This document shows, piece after piece, positions 8,701 to 16,288 of a DNA stretch of 64,000 bases; within the stretch, counting starts at the first letter, position 1; each line of letters opens with the position of its first letter. The DNA comes from Caldilineaceae bacterium (GTDB lineage Bacteria > Chloroflexota > Anaerolineae > Caldilineales > Caldilineaceae), in NCBI GenBank assembly GCA_022827195.1, contig JAJDTL010000004.1, positions 62,001-126,000 on the forward strand. Reading direction: 5' to 3'. The notes below the pieces were generated by a model. It did not search any database. It was not told where the DNA came from and was given only the letters and a program-made list of their open reading frames with translations. The position numbers and the translations under genes were made by a program.

Positions 8701-9602
8701 AAGAACATGAAACCAATTACGACGTGGCCTTGAGAAAACTGATTCGCTATCGGCGGTGGGACGCGGCGATTAGCCTTTTGGCGGGGTTATGTATCCACGA
8801 AAGACCGTTTGACACAAGACTTGCTTATCAGGTACTCCTATCGGAGACTCCACAGTCGCAAAAAATGGGGCAGGAAACCATCTATAAGATAGACAAGATC
8901 ATTAAGACACTCCAGTCATGTCAAGACTTGCTGACAAAAAAACTCCTAGAGGTGGAATGGAAGTACCTTGGTCTTCTTCGCATCAATTCGAGTTTTTCAC
9001 CGGTGACGATTGAGCGTCAACTCTCATCCGACCCGGCATACTTTTGCGAAATCGCTGAAATACACCATCGACTACGATCAATTCCAAGGGCCGAGCTGAG
9101 CAAGTTCGGCAGTCTCGAAGTTAATATCCACAAAAATATTCACCAAATGGTCGATAGGCACTGGAGGGTTCTGCCAGGAATGTTCCCCGAAGGCGAATTA
9201 CGGTCAAACGTGTTCGAAGCATGGATAGACGAGGTTTATCGACTCTGTAGTAACACCAAACTCCTTGAAACAGCACAGGATTTTATTGGAGAGGCCCTGC
9301 TTCACGCCCCACCCGACCCGGATGGCTTATGGATTCACCAGTCCGTCGCTATGACCTTGAACGACAGACGTGCTCAAACAATGAGACATGCGTACTTCAT
9401 GGCCACGCGAGACTCTAGGGGTGTCTATAGGGTTGAGGGCACGGGCGCTCAGGAACGGGAGCTGGCAGAAAAATTCAGAGCAAGAGCAAAGCACCTAAGA
9501 GATGCTGGCTTTGATCGGCTGGCCAGCACACTCGAAAGTGTGTCTCGAAGCTATGACTTAGACTCCGAATATGCTATCAGAAGGGACGAGCTCGAAGACT
9601 GA
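5754..9602 (+). CDS. Giant putative defence protein: nuclease-like N-terminus plus STAND-like body without visible P-loop
   Basis: This 1282-aa protein belongs to no family I can name. Residues about 40-125 look like a PD-(D/E)xK domain: GADGF (D58), then SYWEIGTG (E79), then KATDDYRKRT, KIVIVTPR and KEWRD. The usual ExK is ExG here, with lysine 88 possibly substituting. Residues about 205-400 have the layout of a STAND/AAA-type NTPase, but the place of Walker A is taken by IRFHTSFPHQVVDF. The remaining 850 or so residues look mostly alpha-helical, as in the superhelical sensor arms of antiviral STAND proteins. It lies divergent to the ATPase/nuclease pair within the defence island. Function is inferred from architecture and context only. 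Confidence 0.6.
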   Translation: MSFVFVTESQLDAWVRAHPVEATTLIPDLINRLVSKSCPNAKQMRFPFGDSIGQPGADGFLSDDKGFPPFVPSGDSYWEIGTGPAATKATDDYRKRTEAIDQATRRDSKIVIVTPRSAVKEWRDSKGNNTQKAWKERRRSKGEWGGIKLIDGTIITDWILRFPDVGMWLAERVVGLPKQHIDTVDKHWELLQSYGGPNPLTPDLFLGNRSNAIQRLQGLLHSEATEIRFHTSFPHQVVDFVCAFVASLEEDQRVIESRRTLIVSDPTAWASVCEIYRDASLLLVATPALYLSGESGLRLIQKAKVCGHSVIYDAPLGGVDEDLTHRLQNPRNRDIYESLKSSGIAHQRARAISDKCDRNIGQALKLLHGESFLPAWAEGQNSDVLVFAFLAGAWDHNSIADREILQELTGQDYTDWCRQLRRHVGGHNPPVVELDGRWRFVSRLDGWNALGRLLDEAHLRRLHRAVSMALFIDKFQIELEDEEYIQLVQENKHFNISPELQRGLVELLALMGSYPKVPTSMRREQVELFVTRTVQEVLRGSENIRWMMANSTLPLLAEASPTGFLDVVECAVEQGGVLFGGSDLLGEKSTHGTALPHGLVWALQSLAWSQEFLSRACFLLGRLLELELLNNEDGFSLRALSQILFPLLPQTQGSSQDRLDTVRLLLQETPNTGWRLLLSLFPAKGGIVTSNYRPVWREIVPDDWEPRVVSQRELNFQLASLSELVVDLVHEDYEKLSDNEFIELLPDLSTAAFKKALRILSSSFVTERPDHHRLTLWKPLAALHRRHAEFVDAVWSLDENAVLELGRVIDAIGPTDPKTTLGLVFSNDVRLLVNDSERDIEDWKVYEQEKELLRRQTLEKALDNYGINETIELANNVNEPSAFGFHLAELASTESDRLLLPEWLTSPSFQNGTEIIRAYVQRRHRLHGWQWLDSIDRSHWTPVQIGTLLGWMPFVSETWKRVESWLGRDDKEYWERTHTLVSKEHETNYDVALRKLIRYRRWDAAISLLAGLCIHERPFDTRLAYQVLLSETPQSQKMGQETIYKIDKIIKTLQSCQDLLTKKLLEVEWKYLGLLRINSSFSPVTIERQLSSDPAYFCEIAEIHHRLRSIPRAELSKFGSLEVNIHKNIHQMVDRHWRVLPGMFPEGELRSNVFEAWIDEVYRLCSNTKLLETAQDFIGEALLHAPPDPDGLWIHQSVAMTLNDRRAQTMRHAYFMATRDSRGVYRVEGTGAQERELAEKFRARAKHLRDAGFDRLASTLESVSRSYDLDSEYAIRRDELED

Positions 9603-9792
9603 ATGTACCGCTTGCCTTTCAATTCCCAAGGACCAAGAACACTTCATTGGTTTCCGGTGTCTGACGGCTTGTGGGGTACGCGTTCCGACACCAGACTGGA
9701 TTCCCATGGTCGACGGTGAAGACAAGCGCAACTACGTGGGGGTCGTTCATGGATGCTGGTGCGTTGTGGTCTAGTGAGTGGGGCTTACAACA

Positions 9793-10752
9793 CTATTCAC
9801 CCTTTGCAGAAAAACCGTTCCAGACAATAGGCTTTCCAGTTCTGGCGTCGGTCACGTCATTTAACTTGGGTGGATTATCGGGGTCGGCTATTGCAATATC
9901 TAGTTCATCTTGGGTCAGGCCAGTTGCACCGGTTAGGTCGACCCCTGACAACCTCGTGAGAGCCAGTATTGCCTCGTCCATTCTCGCGCCGCGCATGTCT
10001 GTATAGCTACCGGTTAACAGTTGTTGATACACGGTAGTTGAATAGCCATATTGCAGAGGAGCTCGGGAAAGGTTCATTTGTGAAAGATTTGCGCCTCTCA
10101 GATCTGCGCCTTGAAGGTCAAGCCAATAGTTCCCTGTTGTTTCAATCGCTAGATTCTGGCCGTGACAGATTGCGATAGCATTCATGGCTTCCTGAATGTC
10201 GTTGCGCGCCCTAAACCTCTCGTATGTGAACTCATTCGAATCTTCACGCGTAACCAAAACCTCCTCGATGACTGCTGTTGACTGCCCGTCGGCACCGCTC
10301 GCTCCCCTAATGAAGGCACATAGCTGTTCCATCACTTGGACATGATAATGTTCAGGATGTTCCATGGCGAGATGCTTTAGAGTATAGAGCCCACCCAAAC
10401 GAACCGAGAGAACACTACTTCCCAGCATCTCAGCACCCGTTTGAAACTGCTGGTTCAGTAGATCCCGTTGGGCCGTTTCTGCTTGACGCTCTCCCACGAT
10501 GCTGCGCCACAAGGCAAGTTCCACCGCGATGACGCCGCCAATTATGAGACTTACATTTCTGACGGTTGCGCTAAGGGAGTCATTGCCATCATGCAGATAG
10601 GGCCAGTAAGTCAGCGTGAGATAGCCGCAAACCGCAAGTGTGGATAGAACTAAGGCGACCCACCAGAAGCCACTGCGCTTGAAGATATCGCCAAGGTATC
10701 GCCAGAAACGCGTCCATCTTCTCCTTAGACGCGCCCAGATTCTCCTGAACAT
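9793..10752 (-). CDS. Membrane-anchored pentapeptide-repeat protein
   Basis: The 319-aa protein starts with a very basic stretch (RRIWARLRRRWTRFWRY), then has two membrane segments at about residues 29-52 (WWVALVLSTLAVCGYLTLTYW) and 65-85 (VRNVSLIIGGVIAVELALW). A soluble part contains QFQTGAEMLGSSVLSVRLGG and LYTLKHLAMEHPEHY, a block typical of this family. Pentapeptide repeats follow (LQGADLRGANLSQMNLSRAPL, then GARMDEAILALTRLSGVDL and TGATGL). The gene is 43 bp downstream of hsdM on the same strand and may belong to that operon. Proteins of this layout are frequent near defence genes, but no activity is established for this one. Confidence 0.75.
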   Translation of the reverse strand: MFRRIWARLRRRWTRFWRYLGDIFKRSGFWWVALVLSTLAVCGYLTLTYWPYLHDGNDSLSATVRNVSLIIGGVIAVELALWRSIVGERQAETAQRDLLNQQFQTGAEMLGSSVLSVRLGGLYTLKHLAMEHPEHYHVQVMEQLCAFIRGASGADGQSTAVIEEVLVTREDSNEFTYERFRARNDIQEAMNAIAICHGQNLAIETTGNYWLDLQGADLRGANLSQMNLSRAPLQYGYSTTVYQQLLTGSYTDMRGARMDEAILALTRLSGVDLTGATGLTQDELDIAIADPDNPPKLNDVTDARTGKPIVWNGFSAKGE

Positions 10753-10795
10753 GTAACGTCTGCTGTCCCTATTATCTATACAGTTCTCCCGCGCT

Positions 10796-12283
10796 TCACT
10801 CCAAGACCGACTCCCCTGCCAAGTCCGCGGCTATCTCCTCCAGCTGCTCCAGCGCCGCCCGCAAATCCTCCACGATCTCCTCTGCGATCTCTTCCGGCGG
10901 CGGAAGGCTGGCCGTGTCCTCCATGCTTTCGTCGCGCAGCCAGAAGATGTCGAGGCTCACTTTGTCCCGCTTGAGCAGGTCGTCGTAACGGAAGCGCCGG
11001 AAACGCTCCGTTTCCTCGCGCTGGCTGCGGTCCTCGGCGTTGTAGCAGGCCACGAACTCGTCCAGGTGCGCGCGGGTCAGCGGATTCGTCTTCAACGTAA
11101 AACGCTGGTTCGTGCGCAGGTCGTAGATCCACAGGTCACGCGTCCAGGGCGTCTCGCTGGCCGGTTTGCGGTCGAAGAACAGCACATTTGCCTTCACGCC
11201 CTGCGCGTAAAAGACGCCCGTCGGCAGCCGCAGCAGCGTATGCGCGTTGCACTCCCGGAGCAGGTTACGGCGCACCGTCTCGCCAGCGCCGCCTTCGAAC
11301 AGGACGTTGTCCGGTACTACGATTGCGGCCCTGCCCTGGATCTCCAGCAGGCTGCGCACGTGCTGCAGGAAGTTCAGCTGCTTGTTGCTCGTGCTGGCCC
11401 AGAAATCGGGACGCTCCACCACCAGGCTTTCACTCTGCGACTTGCCTTCAGAGTTGACATATGTGATCGCCGATTTGCGTCCAAAAGGTGGATTGGTCAG
11501 CACTAGGTCAAAGTGTGTGCTCGGCTCGCTGCGCAGACTGTCATCGACAACGATATTGGTCTCGTCCCCGCCGATGCCGTGCAGGTAAAGGTTCATCACG
11601 CAAAGCCGAGCCGCGCTGTCGACGATCTCCCAGCCGTGCAAAGCGTGGTCCCTCAGGTATTGCAATTGCCCCAGATCCATGCCTGTGTTGTGGCCAACGA
11701 TGTAGTCGTGTGCTGACAGCAGGAAGCCGCCGGTCCCGCAGGCGGGGTCGCAGATGGTGTCGCCGGGCACTGGGCGCATCACCTCGACTATAGCGTCGAT
11801 CAGCGGTCGCGGCGTGAAGTACTGTCCCGCGCCGCCCTTCACGTCCTGGGCGTTGCGTTCCAGCAGCGATTCGTAGGCGTCGCCCTTGACGTCGGCGCTG
11901 AGCCCTGACCAGTTCTCGCTGTTAATCAGCTCATGGATCAACCGCGTTAGCATGGCCGGTTCCTGGATTTTGTTCTGCGCCTTGCTGAAGATGACTCCCA
12001 GCGTGCCCGGCTGCCGGGCCAGCATTTCCAGCGTTCGCCGGTAGTGGAGCTCCAGATCGTCTCCGTCTTTGGCCAACAGACTAGGCCAGTCGTATCTTGC
12101 CGGGACCGGGGGAGGCTGGTAGTTGGAGACACGCGTATAGGGTGGCTGCGTGCGCTCGTGCATCATCTTGAGGAAGATGAGATAGGTGAGCTGCTCCAGG
12201 TAGTCGCCGTAGGAGAGCCCGGCGTCGCGCAGCACATCGCAGTAGTTCCACAGCTTCTGGCCTATGGAGGAGGAAGTGGTCAT
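10796..12283 (-). CDS. hsdM: Type I restriction-modification system methyltransferase subunit
   Basis: This 495-aa protein has the N-terminal helical domain of HsdM (SIGQKLWNYCDVLRDAGLSY) followed by the N6-adenine methyltransferase fold. AdoMet-binding motif I is CDPACGTGGF near residue 180 and the catalytic motif IV is NPPF near residue 263. Together with HsdS it methylates adenines on both strands of the target, and with HsdR it forms the restriction complex. The length is normal for a short HsdM. It is the last subunit gene of the minus-strand operon hsdR-hsdS-hsdM and is clearly richer in GC than the genes on either side of it, which suggests that operon core and cargo have different origins. 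Confidence 0.95.
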   Translation of the reverse strand: MTTSSSIGQKLWNYCDVLRDAGLSYGDYLEQLTYLIFLKMMHERTQPPYTRVSNYQPPPVPARYDWPSLLAKDGDDLELHYRRTLEMLARQPGTLGVIFSKAQNKIQEPAMLTRLIHELINSENWSGLSADVKGDAYESLLERNAQDVKGGAGQYFTPRPLIDAIVEVMRPVPGDTICDPACGTGGFLLSAHDYIVGHNTGMDLGQLQYLRDHALHGWEIVDSAARLCVMNLYLHGIGGDETNIVVDDSLRSEPSTHFDLVLTNPPFGRKSAITYVNSEGKSQSESLVVERPDFWASTSNKQLNFLQHVRSLLEIQGRAAIVVPDNVLFEGGAGETVRRNLLRECNAHTLLRLPTGVFYAQGVKANVLFFDRKPASETPWTRDLWIYDLRTNQRFTLKTNPLTRAHLDEFVACYNAEDRSQREETERFRRFRYDDLLKRDKVSLDIFWLRDESMEDTASLPPPEEIAEEIVEDLRAALEQLEEIAADLAGESVLE

Positions 12284-12380
12284 GATTCAACGTCCTATAG
12301 CGTTCTGCCGTCTAAACAATTTCCACCCACTGTGGTATTCGGTATTGCATTTATTCTTTCCCTGGAGTTTAGGAGGGAAG

Positions 12381-13529
12381 CTATGGAATTCCAGGCCAGT
12401 CCTCAGGAAGACCAAGCACGTCGTTTATCGAGCAATTAGGGCTGCTCCACTCTAACGAGGCATTGGAGTTTTGAGTGCCTTTGCGCGCGAAAGAGAAGAC
12501 ATCTTCGCTTAGTGGTGACCTGGACCAAGGGTGAGGAACGTAATACCAAGCAGCCTCTTTGGAACATATCCTATGCGCCTTGATGTCAGGGAAGTAGAGG
12601 ACTCCCGCTATATGTTGGTTGTTTGAACTGTGTGCGACACCGAAAAACGAGTCGCGTCTGTTACCTCCTGTGGGATGCCCAAACAGGGCAAACTCCAAGG
12701 ACTCACCGGTGTTGTCCAAAACAAAGTCAGTATGGCTGAAGACGATAACGCATGATCCATTTGCGGACTTCAGTTGGTCTGACTTGCCCTCAAGCGCAGA
12801 CTTAAGTTTCTGGGCATCATTGTCCGGTAAGCTTTCGTTTTCTTCATTGACTCCAGCATTCTCTTCTCCGCCGTCAACAATAGAAGGGTCATTACGATCA
12901 ATACTAGGGATGTAAAAGGCCTGGAGTCCAATCTTCCACCCGTGGCTTTCCCATATTGTTTCTCCTACATGGCTCCCTTCAACGACTGAGCGATTGAGAA
13001 TTCTGTTGTTGAGTTTACATACGAAGGCCTCGACATGACGTCTGAGGGAATTCTCTCCAGGGGGAGAGGAGCTCAAATGTCGAATTACCGTCCAACCCAG
13101 TCCAAAAGGAGCTGTATCTATCGAATTCACAACTTCTTGAAGTCTCCTTGCTATTCGAATAGAGCCCTTTAGATCTGCAGAACGTTGTGCAACTGTACAC
13201 TCCACCCACAAGTGATTTCCTCTCGGTGTTTCCAAATGAAAATCTGGTCTCTTCCTGCTCGGAAGCGCTGCTTCAAGCTGCAAGATTCCCCCATATCCAC
13301 GTAGAATCTCGTGGACCACCAGTTCAAGCACCGCAGCGTCAAATGACGACTGATCAAGTTTCATCCGCCCGGCGAACTCAGTTCTCCTATTCTTTGGATA
13401 GTGAGAAAACCATATCTCCAAAGTGTCGCGAACGGTTGCCATGAAAGTGTTGATAGGCTGGGCAAGCTCTACATAGCCCTGCGGCAGGTTCTTGTTGTTT
13501 TTGGGCGTTCCGTCGAATAGCAGTTTCAT
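12381..13529 (-). CDS. Unknown protein in type I RM operon, divergent PD-(D/E)xK-like core
   Basis: This 382-aa protein is not recognised. Residues 60-115 have the order seen in PD-(D/E)xK enzymes: a helix AAVLELVVHEIL with acidic residues, then KRPDFHLE (D96), then HLWVECTVA where E110-x-T112 stands in place of ExK. The second half has no motif I can name; SCVIVFSHTDFVLDN and ALFGHPTGG are visible. It sits between hsdS (20 bp away) and hsdM (97 bp away), transcribed with them, and is lower in GC than hsdM. Placement inside the operon suggests an accessory restriction or immunity role. A solitary nuclease-like fold with another function cannot be excluded. Confidence 0.5.
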   Translation of the reverse strand: MKLLFDGTPKNNKNLPQGYVELAQPINTFMATVRDTLEIWFSHYPKNRRTEFAGRMKLDQSSFDAAVLELVVHEILRGYGGILQLEAALPSRKRPDFHLETPRGNHLWVECTVAQRSADLKGSIRIARRLQEVVNSIDTAPFGLGWTVIRHLSSSPPGENSLRRHVEAFVCKLNNRILNRSVVEGSHVGETIWESHGWKIGLQAFYIPSIDRNDPSIVDGGEENAGVNEENESLPDNDAQKLKSALEGKSDQLKSANGSCVIVFSHTDFVLDNTGESLEFALFGHPTGGNRRDSFFGVAHSSNNQHIAGVLYFPDIKAHRICSKEAAWYYVPHPWSRSPLSEDVFSFARKGTQNSNASLEWSSPNCSINDVLGLPEDWPGIP

Positions 13530-13549
13530 TCTTTGTCCTTTGGGATTCT

Positions 13550-15049
13550 CTATCTGCGTGGGATAGAAGTAGCCGGGCTGATCGCGGCACGCTCAGCCCG
13601 AATTCGTTCCAGCAGCGCCCAAGCCGGTTCATCGTTGGGGTCTTGTGGCACCAGTTGGCCGGAGAATGCCTGCTTGAGGATGCTCTGGCGCAGCCGCTCG
13701 ATGCGTTTCAGGCTTGCATCAACTGTAACTTCGGCTTGTTGGATGATGGACAGACGACGGTCCACTTCGGCGACTATGCGTCGCTGTTCGGCGCCGGGAG
13801 GGAAGGGTAGCACTAAGCCGTGAATTAGCTTTAGATTGACATTGTGTTGGCCTGCAGAAGAAGCAGCGTTGAGTTCTATGAGGGAGCGCCCCACCTGGCT
13901 GTTTATGAATGTGTGAAACCACAAAGGTAACAATTGGGCATCTGCGAAGCGGAACCGTAGAAGATATGATGCGAAGCCGTGAAAGTCGCCAAAGCCTGTC
14001 CTCACCACGGCGGTTCTACCAACAAGCCTCACGCTTCCGTTTGTCCGACACATAAGGACGTCACCAACTTGGAGGGCGCTTAATTCGTCCATGGGCACTG
14101 ATTGAGTTGCGAACTTGAGATCCAACAGGTCGATATCCCCCGCAATGATATTTGGAATCCTAAGGACTGGAACCCCTTTAGCTTCATAGCTGCATTTAAT
14201 CGACGTACCATATTCACTCCGAACGATCACTTGCTCAACAGTCACCCAATTCCACCCTTCCGGCAACCCCGGCAGTGCGGAAGTATCCGGCGCAAGTGGC
14301 TTCTTGTACTTCCCCTTCTTCTTCCCCTGCGCCTCCCAGCGGGCGCGGCGTTCGGCCAGGATGCGCTCCAGGAGTTGGTCGGCGTGTTCATAGTCGCGGC
14401 CTTCGGCTTGGGCAAGCTCCGCCTCGGTGGGGACCAGCTTGCCCTCGCAGGCCGCTTTGAGGACGCTGGCACGGTAGCGTTTCAGGTTGGCCTGGACACG
14501 ATGGAGCGCAGCCTCCGAGGCTTCAAGGCGGGTGAACTGCTTTTCGATTTCCGCGACGATACGGTGTTGTTCGGGGAGGGGGGGAAGCGTGAGGGGAATT
14601 GTGGCAGCCGCAGCTCCAGAAATCTCTTTGAAGGTAGTACCGCCACCCATCCCTTGAATCATTTCCCTTGATCCCAGCAAGTAATAGTATACGTAGCTGG
14701 AATCTATCCCGTTGGGGAGTACGAAACTCTTGAAACCTTGGTTCGTTGACAAAGGTTGGGAGGCTATTGCTACATAGCCTATGGGAGCGCGGGAACTGAA
14801 AAGTACTGAACCCGCGGGCATAAGTTTGGCACTCGATTTCTCAAGACCCCGCTTAGAGATATTCCTTGCTCCCCGTGCAATGAATTTTTCGTTGTAACCA
14901 GACAGATCCGCGGGTGTAATCCAGGGAATGTCCCCATTCTGGAAATTCGAAGGATCAGATGTCTTTGGGGTGCCGCCACCGATGATTGTCGCGACGTCTC
15001 CAATTTGTAACCACTTCCAAGAATCTGGAATGCTCCAATGATGTTTCAA
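13550..15049 (-). CDS. hsdS: Type I restriction-modification specificity subunit
   Basis: The 499-aa protein has the duplicated HsdS layout. Target-recognition domain 1 is residues about 5-155, starting IPDSWKWLQIGDVATIIGGG; a conserved helical spacer begins PLPEQHRIVAEIEKQF. Target-recognition domain 2 is about 265-415, starting LPEGWNWVTVEQVI; the second spacer is GAEQRRIVAEVDRRL, ending in ILKQAFSGQLVPQDPNDEPA. Each recognition domain reads one half of a split DNA target. The spacer-coding DNA (about 14240-14600) is visibly more GC-rich than the DNA for the two recognition domains. Such mosaicism is expected when recognition domains are exchanged between strains. The target sequence cannot be predicted from this view. 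Confidence 0.93.
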   Translation of the reverse strand: MKHHWSIPDSWKWLQIGDVATIIGGGTPKTSDPSNFQNGDIPWITPADLSGYNEKFIARGARNISKRGLEKSSAKLMPAGSVLFSSRAPIGYVAIASQPLSTNQGFKSFVLPNGIDSSYVYYYLLGSREMIQGMGGGTTFKEISGAAAATIPLTLPPLPEQHRIVAEIEKQFTRLEASEAALHRVQANLKRYRASVLKAACEGKLVPTEAELAQAEGRDYEHADQLLERILAERRARWEAQGKKKGKYKKPLAPDTSALPGLPEGWNWVTVEQVIVRSEYGTSIKCSYEAKGVPVLRIPNIIAGDIDLLDLKFATQSVPMDELSALQVGDVLMCRTNGSVRLVGRTAVVRTGFGDFHGFASYLLRFRFADAQLLPLWFHTFINSQVGRSLIELNAASSAGQHNVNLKLIHGLVLPFPPGAEQRRIVAEVDRRLSIIQQAEVTVDASLKRIERLRQSILKQAFSGQLVPQDPNDEPAWALLERIRAERAAISPATSIPRR

Positions 15050-15109
15050 TCTACTCGGTCCCGTGGCAACTGGTTATGGAAGCGCAAAACTCTTGCATCG
15101 AAAGGTCGC

Positions 15110-16081
15110 TTATGGGTTGGTCTCATCCACGAGTAGGAGGATTGCCGTTGCGGTCGCGTTGACGACATAGTTGGCCACATGCTTGGAAACCGTTTTCTGC
15201 CGAGTTCCCGCTCCATGCGCGGTGCTGTACCGATTCCTGATTGTGGCGATCAACATGATGGGCTGTTCGAAGAATGAGGCCAAAGTAGTCCGTGGAAGAA
15301 TCGTTTTGAGCAACGGGCCGGCTGTGTCTGTCTGATTGTAAGGCCACTTCTTACGGTCACATATGATCTTCATTACGCTCTCAAAAGAACTGCCACATTT
15401 GACCACACAGTCCCGGTAGTCTCCCTTTCGATAGTCTTTAAGCGCGTCGAGGAACTCTTCATTGGCAAGAGCAAGGTGAGGTTCCGTTAGCAGCGAAAGT
15501 GTTGGCTCTATCGCTTGCTGATGCAAGACTCGGTCCTCCTTAGAGATGATCTGTGGGTATGCCACTATTTTAGGCAAATGTGCAGTACGCGTGGGCTTCA
15601 TGCCACGTAACGCTCTGCCGCTTCCTCGTCCCACATTCTTGGGAGGCGCCGGAGTTACAAATCCGGTCAAGAAAAAGGGCAAATCATCTGCTTCAAAAGC
15701 CAAATTAACATCGTCTACGAGTTCTGCCGCAGCAGTCCTGCCTCTACTTTGCCAAAGTAGCGTTGTTTGAAAAATGAATTCCACAAAGTCCAAGAAGTGT
15801 TCATCGCTGCAATTTGAAAGAAAGGTAAACGAATCTTCGTAAGGAGAGATTGGGCGTTCATCCGCTCCGATGTTGTACCCATGTAGGAATCTAAGCTTCT
15901 TGTAGATTTCCAACCAGAACATCTCGTGCAGAGAGGCATGGGAGTAGTCTTTATCGACATGAAAGGTCTCTTCGCATAGAATAAATATTCGATATCTGAA
16001 TTCTGGAGTAAGAAGTCCGACTGCTTTCTTCGAGCCCTTTCGACGCCTTGAAAAAACGCCAAAAATCTGAGAAAGATCCAT
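15110..16081 (-). CDS. HEPN-type protein with AbiJ/DUF7014-like C-terminus
   Basis: The start is the ATG at 16081, seven bases after AGGA, giving 323 aa; a TTG further upstream at 16099 is less likely. The C-terminus (residues about 205-320) reads DYRDCVVKCGSSFESVMKII, then MLIATIRNRYSTAHGAGT, then ATAILLLVDE. The RNRYSTAH segment supplies the R-x(4-6)-H motif of HEPN ribonucleases and matches the abortive-infection C-terminal family. The N-terminal half resembles the STM4504/CBY_0614 group often found with restriction systems. It lies between the Doc remnant and hsdS in the type I operon. It probably acts as a back-up RNase-type abortive effector; that role is inferred from family and location. 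Confidence 0.7.
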   Translation of the reverse strand: MDLSQIFGVFSRRRKGSKKAVGLLTPEFRYRIFILCEETFHVDKDYSHASLHEMFWLEIYKKLRFLHGYNIGADERPISPYEDSFTFLSNCSDEHFLDFVEFIFQTTLLWQSRGRTAAAELVDDVNLAFEADDLPFFLTGFVTPAPPKNVGRGSGRALRGMKPTRTAHLPKIVAYPQIISKEDRVLHQQAIEPTLSLLTEPHLALANEEFLDALKDYRKGDYRDCVVKCGSSFESVMKIICDRKKWPYNQTDTAGPLLKTILPRTTLASFFEQPIMLIATIRNRYSTAHGAGTRQKTVSKHVANYVVNATATAILLLVDETNP

Positions 16082-16108
16082 ACGATTGTCCTGGCACAAG
16101 CCGCTATC

Positions 16109-16282
16109 TTAAGCGCTTTCAAACCCCGGTAGAGGTTTGACCTCCTCCTCCAGCCACATGCACAACTGGGCGAAGCGAAACGCGTGCGTCTCAAATAGCC
16201 GCATGAAGAGATCGTAAGATTCGCGGCCGTCGCAGTCGATGTGGTAGCCGTTCAGGAGCAGGAAGGAGCCCGCAACTGCCAT
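16109..16282 (-). pseudogene. C-terminal remnant of a Fic/Doc family protein
   Basis: A 57-codon frame reads MAVAGSFLLLNGYHID then YDLFMRLFETH then LCMWLEEEV. This is the stretch that follows the catalytic HPFxDGNKR loop in Doc-type Fic proteins (usual form: NKRTA...FLELNGY). The catalytic histidine loop itself is absent, so the piece cannot be an active AMP- or phospho-transferase. The ATG lies 6 bp after the hsdR stop and the fragment is in the same orientation as the operon. It may be a relic of a toxin gene that once sat in this cargo slot, or a small translated protein with another job. Confidence 0.55.
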
Positions 16283-16288
16283 TATCCA

